DNA of 64,000 bases. Origin: Brachyspira murdochii DSM 12563 (GTDB lineage: Bacteria > Spirochaetota > Brachyspiria > Brachyspirales > Brachyspiraceae). The notes under the pieces are model-generated. The model was not told where the DNA came from and made no database searches. It worked only from the letters and a program-made list of their open reading frames with translations. The DNA is taken from contig NC_014150.1 in the NCBI RefSeq assembly GCF_000092845.1, forward strand, positions 2,479,510-2,543,509, given 5' to 3'. This document shows positions 36,880 through 47,077 of this stretch, in pieces. Positions within the stretch are counted from its first letter, which is position 1. The number at the start of each line of letters is the position of its first letter. The position numbers and the translations under genes were made by a program.

Positions 36880-37368
36880 ATGGAACATTTATTTATAGAA
36901 ACAGACTATGGTACTATAGAAATAGAATTCTACGAAAAATTAGCACCAAAGCATGTAGAAGCTATAAAAAAGCTTGCTAATGAAGGTTTTTATGACGGAA
37001 TTAGATTTCATAGAGTAATACCTAACTTTATGATACAAGGGGGAGATCCTGTAAGTAAAGATGCTGCAAAAAGACATTTGCATGGTACTGGAGGTCCGGG
37101 ATTTAATATTCCTGCTGAGTTCAGTGATAAACCTCATAAAAGAGGAATATGCTCTATGGCTAGAAGTCAGCATCCAGACAGTGCAGGCTCTCAATTTTTT
37201 ATTTGTGTTGCTGATGCTCCTCATTTAGACGGTCAGTATACAGTATGGGGTAATGTTGTTAATGGAATGGACGTTGCTGATAAGATAGTATCATTAAAAA
37301 GAGATCATAATGATAATCCTTTGGAAAACTCTGCTATGAATAAAGTTTATATTAAAGAGGTAGAATAA
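36880..37368 (+). CDS. cytosolic cyclophilin-type peptidyl-prolyl isomerase
   Basis: 162 residues, with a full cyclophilin domain and no signal (starts MEHLFIETDYGTIEIEF). Seen: FHRVIPNFMIQGGDP, GSQFFICVADAPHLDGQYTVWG. It is a close tandem paralogue of the membrane-anchored enzyme, so the pair serves two compartments. GGAAAG lies upstream of the ATG. A terminator follows. Confidence 0.92.
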   Translation: MEHLFIETDYGTIEIEFYEKLAPKHVEAIKKLANEGFYDGIRFHRVIPNFMIQGGDPVSKDAAKRHLHGTGGPGFNIPAEFSDKPHKRGICSMARSQHPDSAGSQFFICVADAPHLDGQYTVWGNVVNGMDVADKIVSLKRDHNDNPLENSAMNKVYIKEVE

Positions 37369-37396
37369 TTTTCTTATAGAGTATTATCTAAAAATA

Positions 37397-37433
37397 AAGA
37401 CGAAGTATATTATTTATATGCTTCGTCTTTTTT
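37397..37433. terminator. bidirectional terminator
   Basis: AAAGACGAAG pairs with CTTCGTCTTT around a short AT loop, with T-runs on both strands. It ends the cyclophilin unit (+) and gltS (-). Confidence 0.85.
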
Positions 37434-37446
37434 ATATATTATAATT

Positions 37447-38871
37447 TTATGCTTTTACTTTTCTTTGAAAGAAATACACTATAAATGCAAATGCCAAATA
37501 AAGTGCTGAACTTATCACAGCAGTAATAAAATTATCAAAAGTAGAGCCTACAGCAAGTACAGTATTAAGTATTGGTACTATTAAAAGACCAGTAACTGAC
37601 ATAAGAGAAAATCCAAGAGAAAATTCGGTTAGAGCAGGGCTTTTATATTCTGGGTCGCATATTTTTAGAAGAGTCATTCCAGTTATAAGTACGCCTGTTA
37701 AAGTACCCCAAGAAATTATAGCTCTTTCAAATGCATAATCATTTTTAAATAGCATATTATTGAATATAAATACTATTAAGTAAGTAAATATAAACCCTGC
37801 TATACACATAACTATTATAGGAACTATATAATGCATAATAGCTTTTATAGGCAGGCTCGTTATTGCAGATACTATGGCAAAGTCGCTTAATGTACCCATT
37901 ATTTTAGCCTTTACTTTTGCATCTACCATCCATGCAAGTTTTAATTTTTTTATGAGCATATTTAAAGCAAACATTATTATCATAGAGTAAGTCCATACAG
38001 GAAGAACATCCAAACCAGCTATGCCTAATTTTTTTATAAAGTTTAAAACTATGTAGGCAATACCGCATACTGCAAATATAATAGCCAAATGAAAAGTAAT
38101 AGTCTCTATGGAGCTGCTTAAAAAAGTCTCGCGTCCTAAACTTGATTGAGTATTTATATCATTATTATATCCTCTTTCCATATTTCTATCTATTTTATTT
38201 ATGTTTTCAGTATTTTCATTAACTATTTTTTTTATAACGCTTGTTTTATTTGTTCTAACAGCAATGTTTATAAATATAATACCAAATATCATTCCTCCTA
38301 CAAGCCCTATAGTAGCAGTGGTTAAAGCAACACCCTGAGCTATTTCCCATTGAGGTATTCCAAAACCTTCAAGAAGTTTTCCGGTAGCAGCAGCAAGTCC
38401 ATGACCTCCTGCAAAACCGGCAGACAGTTCGTATCCGAAAGTTCTGTACATTCCAATTTCCGGATTTATTTTTGTAAATAACATATTAGTAGCATATCCT
38501 ATAGCTGACTGAAGCATACTTGCACATTGAAATATACCAAATGCTATTAATACTTTTGTTGGGTATAATGATTTAATATTTTTCTTTTCATTTAAAAACA
38601 TTCCTAAAGGTACAGCTGCAAATATAGGAACAGATAAAATACCGGGTAAAAGCGAATAAGTTTTGATATATTCTTCTGATATTGATATGCTTGATAATCG
38701 TCCTAATATTTCAGGGGATATCAAAAGCCCTATAAAACCGCCTATTACAGAAGCTGGAAGATATAGTTTTTGAAATAGTTTTACTTTAGCCCTTAAAAAT
38801 ACCCCCAAAAGAAGAAGCACTGAAAGTAGAGATAATGCTTGAAGTAATTGTGTTAAGATTTGAGATGTCAT
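37447..38871 (-). CDS. gltS: sodium/glutamate symporter family transporter
   Basis: 474 residues with about 12 membrane segments and the two inverted-repeat halves of the GltS family. Seen: LPASVIGGFIGLL, a central GYELSAGFAGGHGLAAATG substrate/sodium motif and the second-half ERAIISWGTLTGVLITGMTLL. It is longer than E. coli GltS (401) because of an extended hydrophilic loop around 220-250. Imports glutamate, or a related acid, with sodium. It is 33 bases from the SanA/YdcF-like gene and may share its transcript. Confidence 0.85.
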   Translation of the reverse strand: MTSQILTQLLQALSLLSVLLLLGVFLRAKVKLFQKLYLPASVIGGFIGLLISPEILGRLSSISISEEYIKTYSLLPGILSVPIFAAVPLGMFLNEKKNIKSLYPTKVLIAFGIFQCASMLQSAIGYATNMLFTKINPEIGMYRTFGYELSAGFAGGHGLAAATGKLLEGFGIPQWEIAQGVALTTATIGLVGGMIFGIIFINIAVRTNKTSVIKKIVNENTENINKIDRNMERGYNNDINTQSSLGRETFLSSSIETITFHLAIIFAVCGIAYIVLNFIKKLGIAGLDVLPVWTYSMIIMFALNMLIKKLKLAWMVDAKVKAKIMGTLSDFAIVSAITSLPIKAIMHYIVPIIVMCIAGFIFTYLIVFIFNNMLFKNDYAFERAIISWGTLTGVLITGMTLLKICDPEYKSPALTEFSLGFSLMSVTGLLIVPILNTVLAVGSTFDNFITAVISSALYLAFAFIVYFFQRKVKA

Positions 38872-38904
38872 ACTTGTTTCCTTAAAAATTGAATTGTTTT
38901 TATT

Positions 38905-39711
38905 TTATGATTTATCGAATTTATTGCTTTTATTTATAATAGTATTTTGCTGTTCTTCTATTTTGATTATATCTCCATAAAACTTTGGAGGTCTGTTTAA
39001 TAAAATATCAATAAACATTAAAGCCCTAGCTCCTACTTCTCTTGGAAATTGTCTTAATCTATATAGTTTTCGTACATTGTGTGCATTATATGCTATTGCA
39101 TCAATTTTTTTCTGTCTTGCTATAAGTATTGCTCTTTCATTATGAAAAGGCTGAGAGACTATAGTAAAATTGGTAAGATCAAAAACTTTATTGGCTCTTA
39201 TAATAGAATCTCTAGTTCTAAATCCTGCAAAATCAAGGAATATATGTTTTTTATTTACACCTAATTTTATCAAATCAAGACGCATTTGTCTGGGTTCATT
39301 GTATGATCTGTATCTGTTATCACCGCTTACAAGTATATACTTTACTTTTCCGCTTTTATATAATTCATAAGCAGCATCCATTCTGAATTTGAAGTACATA
39401 TTTATTTTTCCGTTATGCAGATATTTGCTTGTTCCAAGTACCAATGCTACATCATTGTATGGTATGTCTTCTATAGAAGAGTATATATATTTTTTTGAGT
39501 ATAATGATACTGATAAATATAATGATGATATCAATAAGAGAGAAAGTATTATAATTTCTGGTATAAATTTACATGCTGATAAAAATATAAAAATGATATA
39601 ATTAATAAATTTATTAAAAAAAGATTTGTTTTTAACAGTTTCTTTTATAATATATTTATTATTTTTTATCTCTGATATTTTTTTCTTGTATCTGTTTTTT
39701 AATATCTTCAT
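38905..39711 (-). CDS. SanA/ElyC/YdcF family (DUF218) membrane protein
   Basis: 268 residues: a basic N-terminus, a membrane segment at about 48-70, and a DUF218 domain outside the membrane: DVALVLGTSKYLHNGKINMYFKFRMDAAYELYKSGKVKYILVSGD..YNEPRQM, then ITRDSIIRANKVF-like FRTRDSIIRANKVF and SQPFHNERAILIARQKK. SanA-type proteins affect envelope permeability and lipid-linked envelope precursors. The enzymatic activity is not established. Confidence 0.85.
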   Translation of the reverse strand: MKILKNRYKKKISEIKNNKYIIKETVKNKSFFNKFINYIIFIFLSACKFIPEIIILSLLLISSLYLSVSLYSKKYIYSSIEDIPYNDVALVLGTSKYLHNGKINMYFKFRMDAAYELYKSGKVKYILVSGDNRYRSYNEPRQMRLDLIKLGVNKKHIFLDFAGFRTRDSIIRANKVFDLTNFTIVSQPFHNERAILIARQKKIDAIAYNAHNVRKLYRLRQFPREVGARALMFIDILLNRPPKFYGDIIKIEEQQNTIINKSNKFDKS

Positions 39712-39798
39712 AAATCCTGCATTATTAACTTTATGATTAGTATACTAAAATAATTTATATTGTCAATTAAAAGTTAATAAAAAAGTTGTTTTTAAGTA

Positions 39799-39826
39799 TT
39801 GCAATATTACTCAAAAATATTATAAT
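39799..39826 (+). promoter_or_regulatory. promoter of the ilv leader and operon
   Basis: TTGCAA at 39799-39804 and TATAAT at 39821-39826 with 16 bases between. The expected transcript start is near 39833, about 23 bases before the leader ATG and 300 bases before ilvB. Confidence 0.55.
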
Positions 39827-39855
39827 ATGTATCAAATATCGAAAGGAGAAAGAAG

Positions 39856-40005
39856 ATGAAAATGTCACCTGCTTACAGTATGACCTACGATTCTGTTTTT
39901 ATTAAACAAATCTCATCTGCAATTAATTTTAATAATTCTAGTAAATCAATAAAAAATATTATTCTCAATATTCTCCTATCTATTCTTGTCAATATCCTGT
40001 TATAA
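39856..40005 (+). CDS. branched-chain amino acid leader peptide (putative)
   Basis: A 49-codon open frame with AAAGGAG seven bases before its ATG, between a promoter and ilvB. The peptide opens MKMSPAYSMTYDSVF and ends with residues 32-49 IKNIILNILLSILVNILL, in which 13 of 18 residues are Ile, Leu or Val. The six Leu use five codons (CTC twice, CTA, CTT, CTG, TTA), including several that the surrounding genes seldom use. This is the hallmark of an attenuation leader that senses charged tRNA. No intrinsic terminator was found before ilvB; the CTCCT at 39973-39977, inside the Leu-Leu codons, could pair over five bases with the ilvB ribosome-binding site AGGAG at 40125-40129. The function is inferred. 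Confidence 0.8.
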   Translation: MKMSPAYSMTYDSVFIKQISSAINFNNSSKSIKNIILNILLSILVNILL

Positions 40006-40050
40006 TATAATCCAAAATCTAAAAATATAATACAATTTTATTTAAGTTAA

Positions 40051-40086
40051 CATAGTTTTATAATAAAGTTTCTATGAATAGAAATA
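40051..40086 (+). promoter_or_regulatory. alternative RNA hairpins in the ilvB leader
   Basis: TTTCTA/TAGAAA can pair around TGAA, and CATAG at 40051-40055 can instead pair with CTATG at 40072-40076, so the two foldings exclude each other. Neither has a T-tract. A regulatory role is only suggested by the position between the leader peptide and ilvB. Confidence 0.3.
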
Positions 40087-40135
40087 CTAATGATAAAATT
40101 TAAAAAAGGCTATAAAATAATTTAAGGAGTTTGTT

Positions 40136-41809
40136 ATGAAGTTGAATGGTTCAGAAATAATAATGGAAGTTTTGATAGAAGAAGGCGTGGACACTGTATT
40201 CGGATATCCGGGCGGTGCTGCATTGTTTATATATGATGCTATCTATAAATATAGAGATAAACTAAAACATATAATGCCTGTAGATGAAGTAGGAGCATGC
40301 CATGCTGCTGACGGTTATGCCAGAGCAAGCGGAAAAACAGGGGTTGTAATTGCTACTAGCGGACCGGGAGCTACTAATTTGGTAACGCCTTTAGCTACTG
40401 CTTATATGGATAGTGTGCCTTTAGTTGCAATAACAGCTAATGTTCCGGAAACTTTAATAGGCAAAGATTCATTTCAGGAGGTTTTTATTGCCGGTATAAC
40501 AATGCCTATAACTAAACATAATTTTGTTGTCAGGGATATTAATGAACTTGCAAACACTATAAGAAAAGCATTTGTAATAGCTAATAATGGAAGAAAGGGA
40601 CCTGTTTTGATAGATATACCAAAAAATTTCACATTAGCAGAAACAGAGTTTACTAAAAGAGAAAAATTTTCTCCAAAACAAATAGAGATAAGTTCAGAAG
40701 ATGAAAAAACAATAGAGTTAGTTGCAAAATTAATAAATGAATCTAAAAGACCTATTATATATTTCGGAGGCGGTGCTAAGGATTCAAGTGATAAATTAAG
40801 AGAGTTTATGATTAATTCTAATATACCTTCAGTACATACATTAATGGGGGCTGGAGTATTAGGATATAATGAAAAGTTGAATATAGGGCTTTTAGGAATG
40901 CATGGTTCTGCTACTGCTAATAAGGTTATGAATGAAGCTGATTTAATCCTTGCTGTAGGTACAAGATTTAGTGATAGAGTTGCTTTAAATACTTCCAAAT
41001 TCGGAGGAGCTGCTAAAAAGGTGCATATAGATATTGACAGAAGCGAGATTAATAAAAATGTTAATGTCGATTATAGTATAATTGGCGATTTGAATGATGT
41101 ACTAGATAGATTTAATAAATTGGTAAAAAGAGTAGATGATGATGAATGGGTAAAATATTTATCAGATTTAAGAGCCAAAGAGATGAAAGAGGATTCTGAT
41201 AGAAATACCAATAAAGACGGAATTTATCCTAGCAAAGTTATGGATATAATAGGAGAAAAAACTAAAGACGAAGCTATTTATGTTACAGATGTAGGTCAGC
41301 ATCAAATGTGGGCTGTTCAATATATAAGACATACCAAGCCTAGAAGTTTTATAACAAGCGGAGGTTTGGGTACTATGGGATTCGGATATGGTGCTGCTTT
41401 AGGCTGTCAGTTTGCTAAGCCAGATAGAAGGGTAATACATATAACTGGGGACGGTTCTTTTTATATGAACTTAAACGAGGTAGCTACTGCTGTTGAATAT
41501 GATCTTCCAGTTATATCTATCATACTTAATAATAGTACATTGGGTATGGTTAGACAATGGCAGACTATATTTTATGATAAAAGATATTCAAGCACTGATA
41601 TAAATAAAAAAATGGATTATGTAAAAGTTGCAGAAGGTTTCGGAGCTAAAGGCTTTCATTGTGAGACTATAAAAGAGTTTGAAGAGGCTTTTGAAGAGGC
41701 TTTGAAATGTAAATGTCCAGTGTGGATAGAATGCATTATAGATAAAGATTTAAGAGTTTTGCCTATGATACCAGCTGGCGGAACTATAGACGATATAATA
41801 GTAGATTAA
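40136..41809 (+). CDS. ilvB: acetolactate synthase large (catalytic) subunit
   Basis: Condenses two pyruvates, or pyruvate and 2-ketobutyrate, in the first step of Val/Leu/Ile synthesis. 557 residues with the three ThDP-enzyme domains. Seen: an N-terminal YPGGAALFIYDAI..VDEVGACHAADGYARASG, containing the activating Glu, a central FAD-binding-like domain and the ThDP motif GDGSFYMNLNEVATAVEYDLP followed by NN. AAGGAG precedes the ATG. First structural gene of ilvB-N-C-leuA-C-D-B, about 130 bases downstream of a leader peptide. Confidence 0.95.
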   Translation: MKLNGSEIIMEVLIEEGVDTVFGYPGGAALFIYDAIYKYRDKLKHIMPVDEVGACHAADGYARASGKTGVVIATSGPGATNLVTPLATAYMDSVPLVAITANVPETLIGKDSFQEVFIAGITMPITKHNFVVRDINELANTIRKAFVIANNGRKGPVLIDIPKNFTLAETEFTKREKFSPKQIEISSEDEKTIELVAKLINESKRPIIYFGGGAKDSSDKLREFMINSNIPSVHTLMGAGVLGYNEKLNIGLLGMHGSATANKVMNEADLILAVGTRFSDRVALNTSKFGGAAKKVHIDIDRSEINKNVNVDYSIIGDLNDVLDRFNKLVKRVDDDEWVKYLSDLRAKEMKEDSDRNTNKDGIYPSKVMDIIGEKTKDEAIYVTDVGQHQMWAVQYIRHTKPRSFITSGGLGTMGFGYGAALGCQFAKPDRRVIHITGDGSFYMNLNEVATAVEYDLPVISIILNNSTLGMVRQWQTIFYDKRYSSTDINKKMDYVKVAEGFGAKGFHCETIKEFEEAFEEALKCKCPVWIECIIDKDLRVLPMIPAGGTIDDIIVD

Positions 41810-41828
41810 TAAATATCAGGAGTAAAAA

Positions 41829-43389
<1,561 letters not shown>

Positions 43390-43392
43390 TAA

Positions 43393-43648
43393 TATATACC
43401 TAAACAAATATAGTTTGTCAATTTTTAGCTATTTATAAATGTAATCATAAGTTATATATAGTATAAAGTATTATTAATCATTCATAAAATAGGTTTTAAA
43501 TGTATGATAATACCTGTATTTTAGTTAAAAATGCAGTCCTTTTGCTTCTTTGGGGCACCAAAAGAAGTGGGGGGGCGGGGGCTAGTCCCCGAAAATATTA
43601 AAATATAAAAACTAATTTTTGACAAACTTAAAAATTTTCAGTATATAT
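43393..43648. repeat. intergenic inverted-end element, copy A (between ilvC and leuA)
   Basis: About 256 bases bounded by imperfect inverted ends: the left begins TATATACC...TAGTTTGTCAA (43393-43421); the right is TTTTTGACAAACTT...TTTCAGTATATA (43616-43648). The right end is found again, inverted, at 51533-51559 over 26 bases. The centre carries AAAAATGCAGTCC (as at 59450) and an unusual G-rich stretch at 43567-43592 (GGGGGGGCGGGGG... then CTAGTCCCCG) in an otherwise AT-rich region. It encodes no protein. It resembles a non-autonomous (MITE-like) element. Confidence 0.6.
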
Positions 43649-43720
43649 TATAATAAATATTTTTTATAATCCAAAGCATCTTTAGTTATAAATGATGTTT
43701 TTATTATAAGGGTTTTAACA

Positions 43721-45220
43721 ATGAGAAAGATTAAGATTTTTGATACTACTTTAAGAGATGGAGAACAATCTCCTGGTTGTACTATGAATTTAGAAGAGAA
43801 ATTAGAAATGGCAGCCGAGCTTGATAAATTAGGCGTTGATGTTATAGAGGCTGGTTTTGCTATATGTTCTGATGATGACTTCAATGCTATAAAAGAAGTA
43901 AGCAAGGTTGTAGAAAATGCTAAACTAGCTAGTTTGGCAAGATGCAATAAAAAAGATATAGACAGAGCTTATGAGGCACTTGCTGAGGCTAAACACCCGA
44001 TGCTTCATACTTTTATAGCTACAAGCGATATACATTTAAAGCATAAATTGGAGATGACCAGAGAGCAGGTATTGGAAACAATAAAAGAATCTGTTTCTTA
44101 TGCTAAAACAAAATTTGAGTTTATAGAGTTTTCTGCTGAAGATGCTTCAAGAAGTGATAAAGACTTTTTAGTTCAGGCATATTCAGCAGCTATAGAAAAC
44201 GGAGCTACTACAATCAATGTTCCAGACACTGTAGGATATACTACTCCTTTAGAAATGGCTGAACTTATAAAATATTTAAAAGCCAATGTTAAGGGTATAG
44301 ATAATGTTGATATATCAGTGCATTGTCATGACGATTTGGGACTTGGTACTGCTAATTCTTTATCTGCTGTTTTGGCGGGTGCTACTCAGGTAGAGTGTAC
44401 TATTAACGGTATAGGTGAGCGTGCGGGTAATACTAGTTTGGAAGAAATTGTAATGGGTATTAAAACCAGAAAAGATTTTTATAATGCCTATACTGATGTT
44501 AATACAAAACGTATTTATAAAATTTCAAAATTATTATCTACTATATCAGGTATGGTAGTTGCTCCTAATAAAGCTATAGTTGGTGCCAATGCATTTGCTC
44601 ATGAGGCCGGCATTCATCAGCATGGTGTATTAAAAGAGCGTTCTACTTATGAGATTATGAATGTTGAAGATATAGGAATACCTCAGAATAAAATGGTATT
44701 AGGCAAACATTCTGGAAAGCATGCTTTTAAAGACAGAATAGAATCTTTAGGTTATGATATTGATGATAAGACTTTAGAAGAGGCTTTTATTAAGTTTAAG
44801 AACTTAGCAGATAAGAAAAAAATAGTCACTGATACTGATATAGAGGCATTGCTAATAGGAAATAATGCTTCTGTAGAAAATCCTTTGTATACTTTAAAAA
44901 GCTTTATGGTTAATGACAGCGATTCTATATCATCTTTTGCTTCAGTATCTATACTTGACAATAAAGAGAATATTGTTGAGGCTATAGGTAAAGGAAACGG
45001 TCCTATAGATGCAGCATTCGGAGCTATAGATTCTCTTACTTCAAACAGAGCTAAATTGGTTAATTATAGTATTAATGCTATTACAGAGGGTGAAGATGCT
45101 TTGGGAGAGGTTATTGTCAGATTATCTTCTGATGATAAAACAGTTATAGGAAGAGCAGTTAGTACAGATATTATAGAGGCCAGTTTGATGGCTTATATTA
45201 ACGGCTTGAATAAATTATAA
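43721..45220 (+). CDS. leuA: 2-isopropylmalate synthase
   Basis: First committed step of leucine synthesis: 2-ketoisovalerate plus acetyl-CoA. 499 residues: an HMGL-like TIM barrel (FDTTLRDGEQSPG with the metal Asp; SVHCHDDLGLGTANSL; ERAGNTSLEEIVMGI), a linker (HEAGIHQHGVLKERSTYEIM) and a C-terminal LeuA regulatory domain that senses leucine. Citramalate synthase was considered; the barrel motifs and operon favour LeuA. AAGGG lies before the ATG. Confidence 0.92.
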   Translation: MRKIKIFDTTLRDGEQSPGCTMNLEEKLEMAAELDKLGVDVIEAGFAICSDDDFNAIKEVSKVVENAKLASLARCNKKDIDRAYEALAEAKHPMLHTFIATSDIHLKHKLEMTREQVLETIKESVSYAKTKFEFIEFSAEDASRSDKDFLVQAYSAAIENGATTINVPDTVGYTTPLEMAELIKYLKANVKGIDNVDISVHCHDDLGLGTANSLSAVLAGATQVECTINGIGERAGNTSLEEIVMGIKTRKDFYNAYTDVNTKRIYKISKLLSTISGMVVAPNKAIVGANAFAHEAGIHQHGVLKERSTYEIMNVEDIGIPQNKMVLGKHSGKHAFKDRIESLGYDIDDKTLEEAFIKFKNLADKKKIVTDTDIEALLIGNNASVENPLYTLKSFMVNDSDSISSFASVSILDNKENIVEAIGKGNGPIDAAFGAIDSLTSNRAKLVNYSINAITEGEDALGEVIVRLSSDDKTVIGRAVSTDIIEASLMAYINGLNKL

Positions 45221-45232
45221 TAAATATATAAT

Positions 45233-45275
45233 AGGGCTTATACAATGAATAAAAATTGTAAAAGCCCTTTTTTAA
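45233..45275 (+). terminator. intrinsic terminator inside the leu operon (leuA-leuC gap)
   Basis: Fourteen-base arms, AGGGCTTATACAAT (45233-45246) and ATTGTAAAAGCCCT (45255-45268), with one A-A mismatch, an 8-base loop and TTTTTT. The leuC ribosome-binding site AAGGA follows immediately at 45280. It should reduce transcription into leuCDB unless bypassed. Confidence 0.85.
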
Positions 45276-45290
45276 TTTAAGGATAAAATT

Positions 45291-46538
45291 ATGACTATTA
45301 CTCAAAAAATTTTAGCTGCACATGCAGGTGTTGATAAAGTTGAAGCAGGCGAGCTTATTATGGTTAAAACTGATTTGGTTTTAGGCAATGATATAACAAG
45401 CCCTGTTGCAATTAATGAATTTGAAAAATATGGTTTTGATAAAGTTTTTGATAAAGAAAAAATAGCTTTGGTTATGGATCACTTTGCTCCAAACAAAGAT
45501 ATAAAAGCTGCAGAGCAATGCAAACAATGCAGAGATTTTGCAAATAAGTATGATATTTCAAACTACTACGATGTAGGCGATATGGGAGTAGAACATGCTC
45601 TTTTACCAGAAAAAGGCTTAGTTTCACCCGGTGAGGTTATAATAGGTGCTGATTCTCACACTTGTACTTACGGGGCTTTTGGGGCTTTTTCTACAGGTGT
45701 TGGAAGCACTGATATGGCTGCTGCTATGGCTACAGGTCAGGTTTGGTTTAAGGTGCCTTCTGCTATTAAATTTAATCTTAAAGGTAAATTAAAACCAAAT
45801 GTATCTGGTAAAGATGTTATACTTCATATTATAGGTATGATAGGTGTTGACGGGGCTTTATATAAATCTATGGAGTTTAGGGGAGAAGGTGTTTCTTCCC
45901 TTACTATGGACGATAGAGCTTGTATTGCTAATATGGCTATTGAGGCAGGTGCTAAAAACGGAATATTTGAAGTAGATAATCAAACTATAGAATATTTAAA
46001 AGATATAGTAAAAAGAGATTATACTATTTATAAAGCTGATGATGATGCGGTATATGAAAAAGAATATGATATTGATTTATCTTCAATAGAACCTACAGTT
46101 GCTTGTCCGCATTTACCAGAAAATACAAAAGATGCTAAAGAATTAAAAGATATAAAAGTTGATCAAGTTGTTATTGGTTCTTGTACTAATGGAAGATTAT
46201 CAGACATGGCAACTGCTGCCAACATCTTAAAAGGAAAGAAAATAGCTAAAAATGTTAGATGCATAATTATACCAGCTACTCAGAAAGTGTATAAAGAATG
46301 TATCAAACTAGGTTATATGGATATATTTATTGATGCGGGCTGTGCGGTATCTACTCCTACATGCGGACCTTGTTTGGGAGGATATATGGGAATACTTGCC
46401 CATGATGAGGTTGCTGTTACTACAACTAATAGAAACTTTGTAGGAAGAATGGGAGATAAAACTTCTAAAGTATATTTAGCTAGTCCTGCCACTGCTGCAT
46501 ACAGTGCTTTGACTGGATATATAACAGAGCCTAAATAA
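45291..46538 (+). CDS. leuC: 3-isopropylmalate dehydratase large subunit
   Basis: Aconitase-family [4Fe-4S] enzyme that isomerises 2- to 3-isopropylmalate with LeuD. 415 residues, the shorter archaeal/HacA-like type rather than the ~465-residue E. coli type. Seen: [34 protein letters not shown], and [13 protein letters not shown], supplying the cluster cysteines. AAGGA precedes the ATG, directly behind the terminator-like hairpin. Confidence 0.95.
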   Translation: MTITQKILAAHAGVDKVEAGELIMVKTDLVLGNDITSPVAINEFEKYGFDKVFDKEKIALVMDHFAPNKDIKAAEQCKQCRDFANKYDISNYYDVGDMGVEHALLPEKGLVSPGEVIIGADSHTCTYGAFGAFSTGVGSTDMAAAMATGQVWFKVPSAIKFNLKGKLKPNVSGKDVILHIIGMIGVDGALYKSMEFRGEGVSSLTMDDRACIANMAIEAGAKNGIFEVDNQTIEYLKDIVKRDYTIYKADDDAVYEKEYDIDLSSIEPTVACPHLPENTKDAKELKDIKVDQVVIGSCTNGRLSDMATAANILKGKKIAKNVRCIIIPATQKVYKECIKLGYMDIFIDAGCAVSTPTCGPCLGGYMGILAHDEVAVTTTNRNFVGRMGDKTSKVYLASPATAAYSALTGYITEPK

Positions 46539-46582
46539 TGATTATAACAAATGATTATAATAAAATAGGAGAGATTAAATAA

Positions 46583-47071
46583 ATGAAAGCTAGAGGTTTC
46601 GTTCATAAATATGGGAATAATGTTGATACTGATGTTATTATTCCAGCAAGATATTTAAATACTGCAAATCATAAAGAGTTAGCAGCTCATTGTATGGAAG
46701 ATATTGATAAAGATTTTGTAAGCAAGGTAAAGAAAGGCGATATAATGGTAGGAGGAGAGAATTTCGGATGCGGTTCTTCAAGAGAGCATGCTCCTATTGC
46801 CATTAAAGAATCTGGTATATCATGCGTTATAGCTTCTTCTTTTGCCAGAATATTTTACAGAAACTCTATTAATATAGGTCTTGCAATACTTGAATGCGAA
46901 GAGGCAAGCAAAAAAATAGACAATGGCGATGAAGTTGAAGTTGATTTTGACAGCGGCGTTATAACAAATATTACTAAAAATGAAAGCTATAAAGCAGAGC
47001 CTTTCCCAGAGTTTATTAAAAATATAATTAATTCTAATGGGCTTTTGAACTCTATAAAGAATAAGGGGTAA
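46583..47071 (+). CDS. leuD: 3-isopropylmalate dehydratase small subunit
   Basis: 162-residue swivel-domain partner of LeuC. Seen: [18 protein letters not shown] and [18 protein letters not shown], the substrate loop. AGGAG lies upstream and the gene sits 44 bases after leuC. The length agrees with the archaeal-type small subunit that goes with the short LeuC. Confidence 0.95.
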   Translation: MKARGFVHKYGNNVDTDVIIPARYLNTANHKELAAHCMEDIDKDFVSKVKKGDIMVGGENFGCGSSREHAPIAIKESGISCVIASSFARIFYRNSINIGLAILECEEASKKIDNGDEVEVDFDSGVITNITKNESYKAEPFPEFIKNIINSNGLLNSIKNKG

Positions 47072-47077
47072 TTATTT

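Noticed and set aside
40006-40135. Classical terminator/antiterminator after the ilv leader peptide
   Set aside because: Short alternative hairpins exist, but none has a GC-rich stem followed by a T-run, so I did not call a terminator.
45245-45280. An 11-codon frame within the leuA-leuC hairpin as a second leader peptide
   Set aside because: It has no ribosome-binding site and no run of Leu, Ile or Val codons; it is better explained as the terminator stem.
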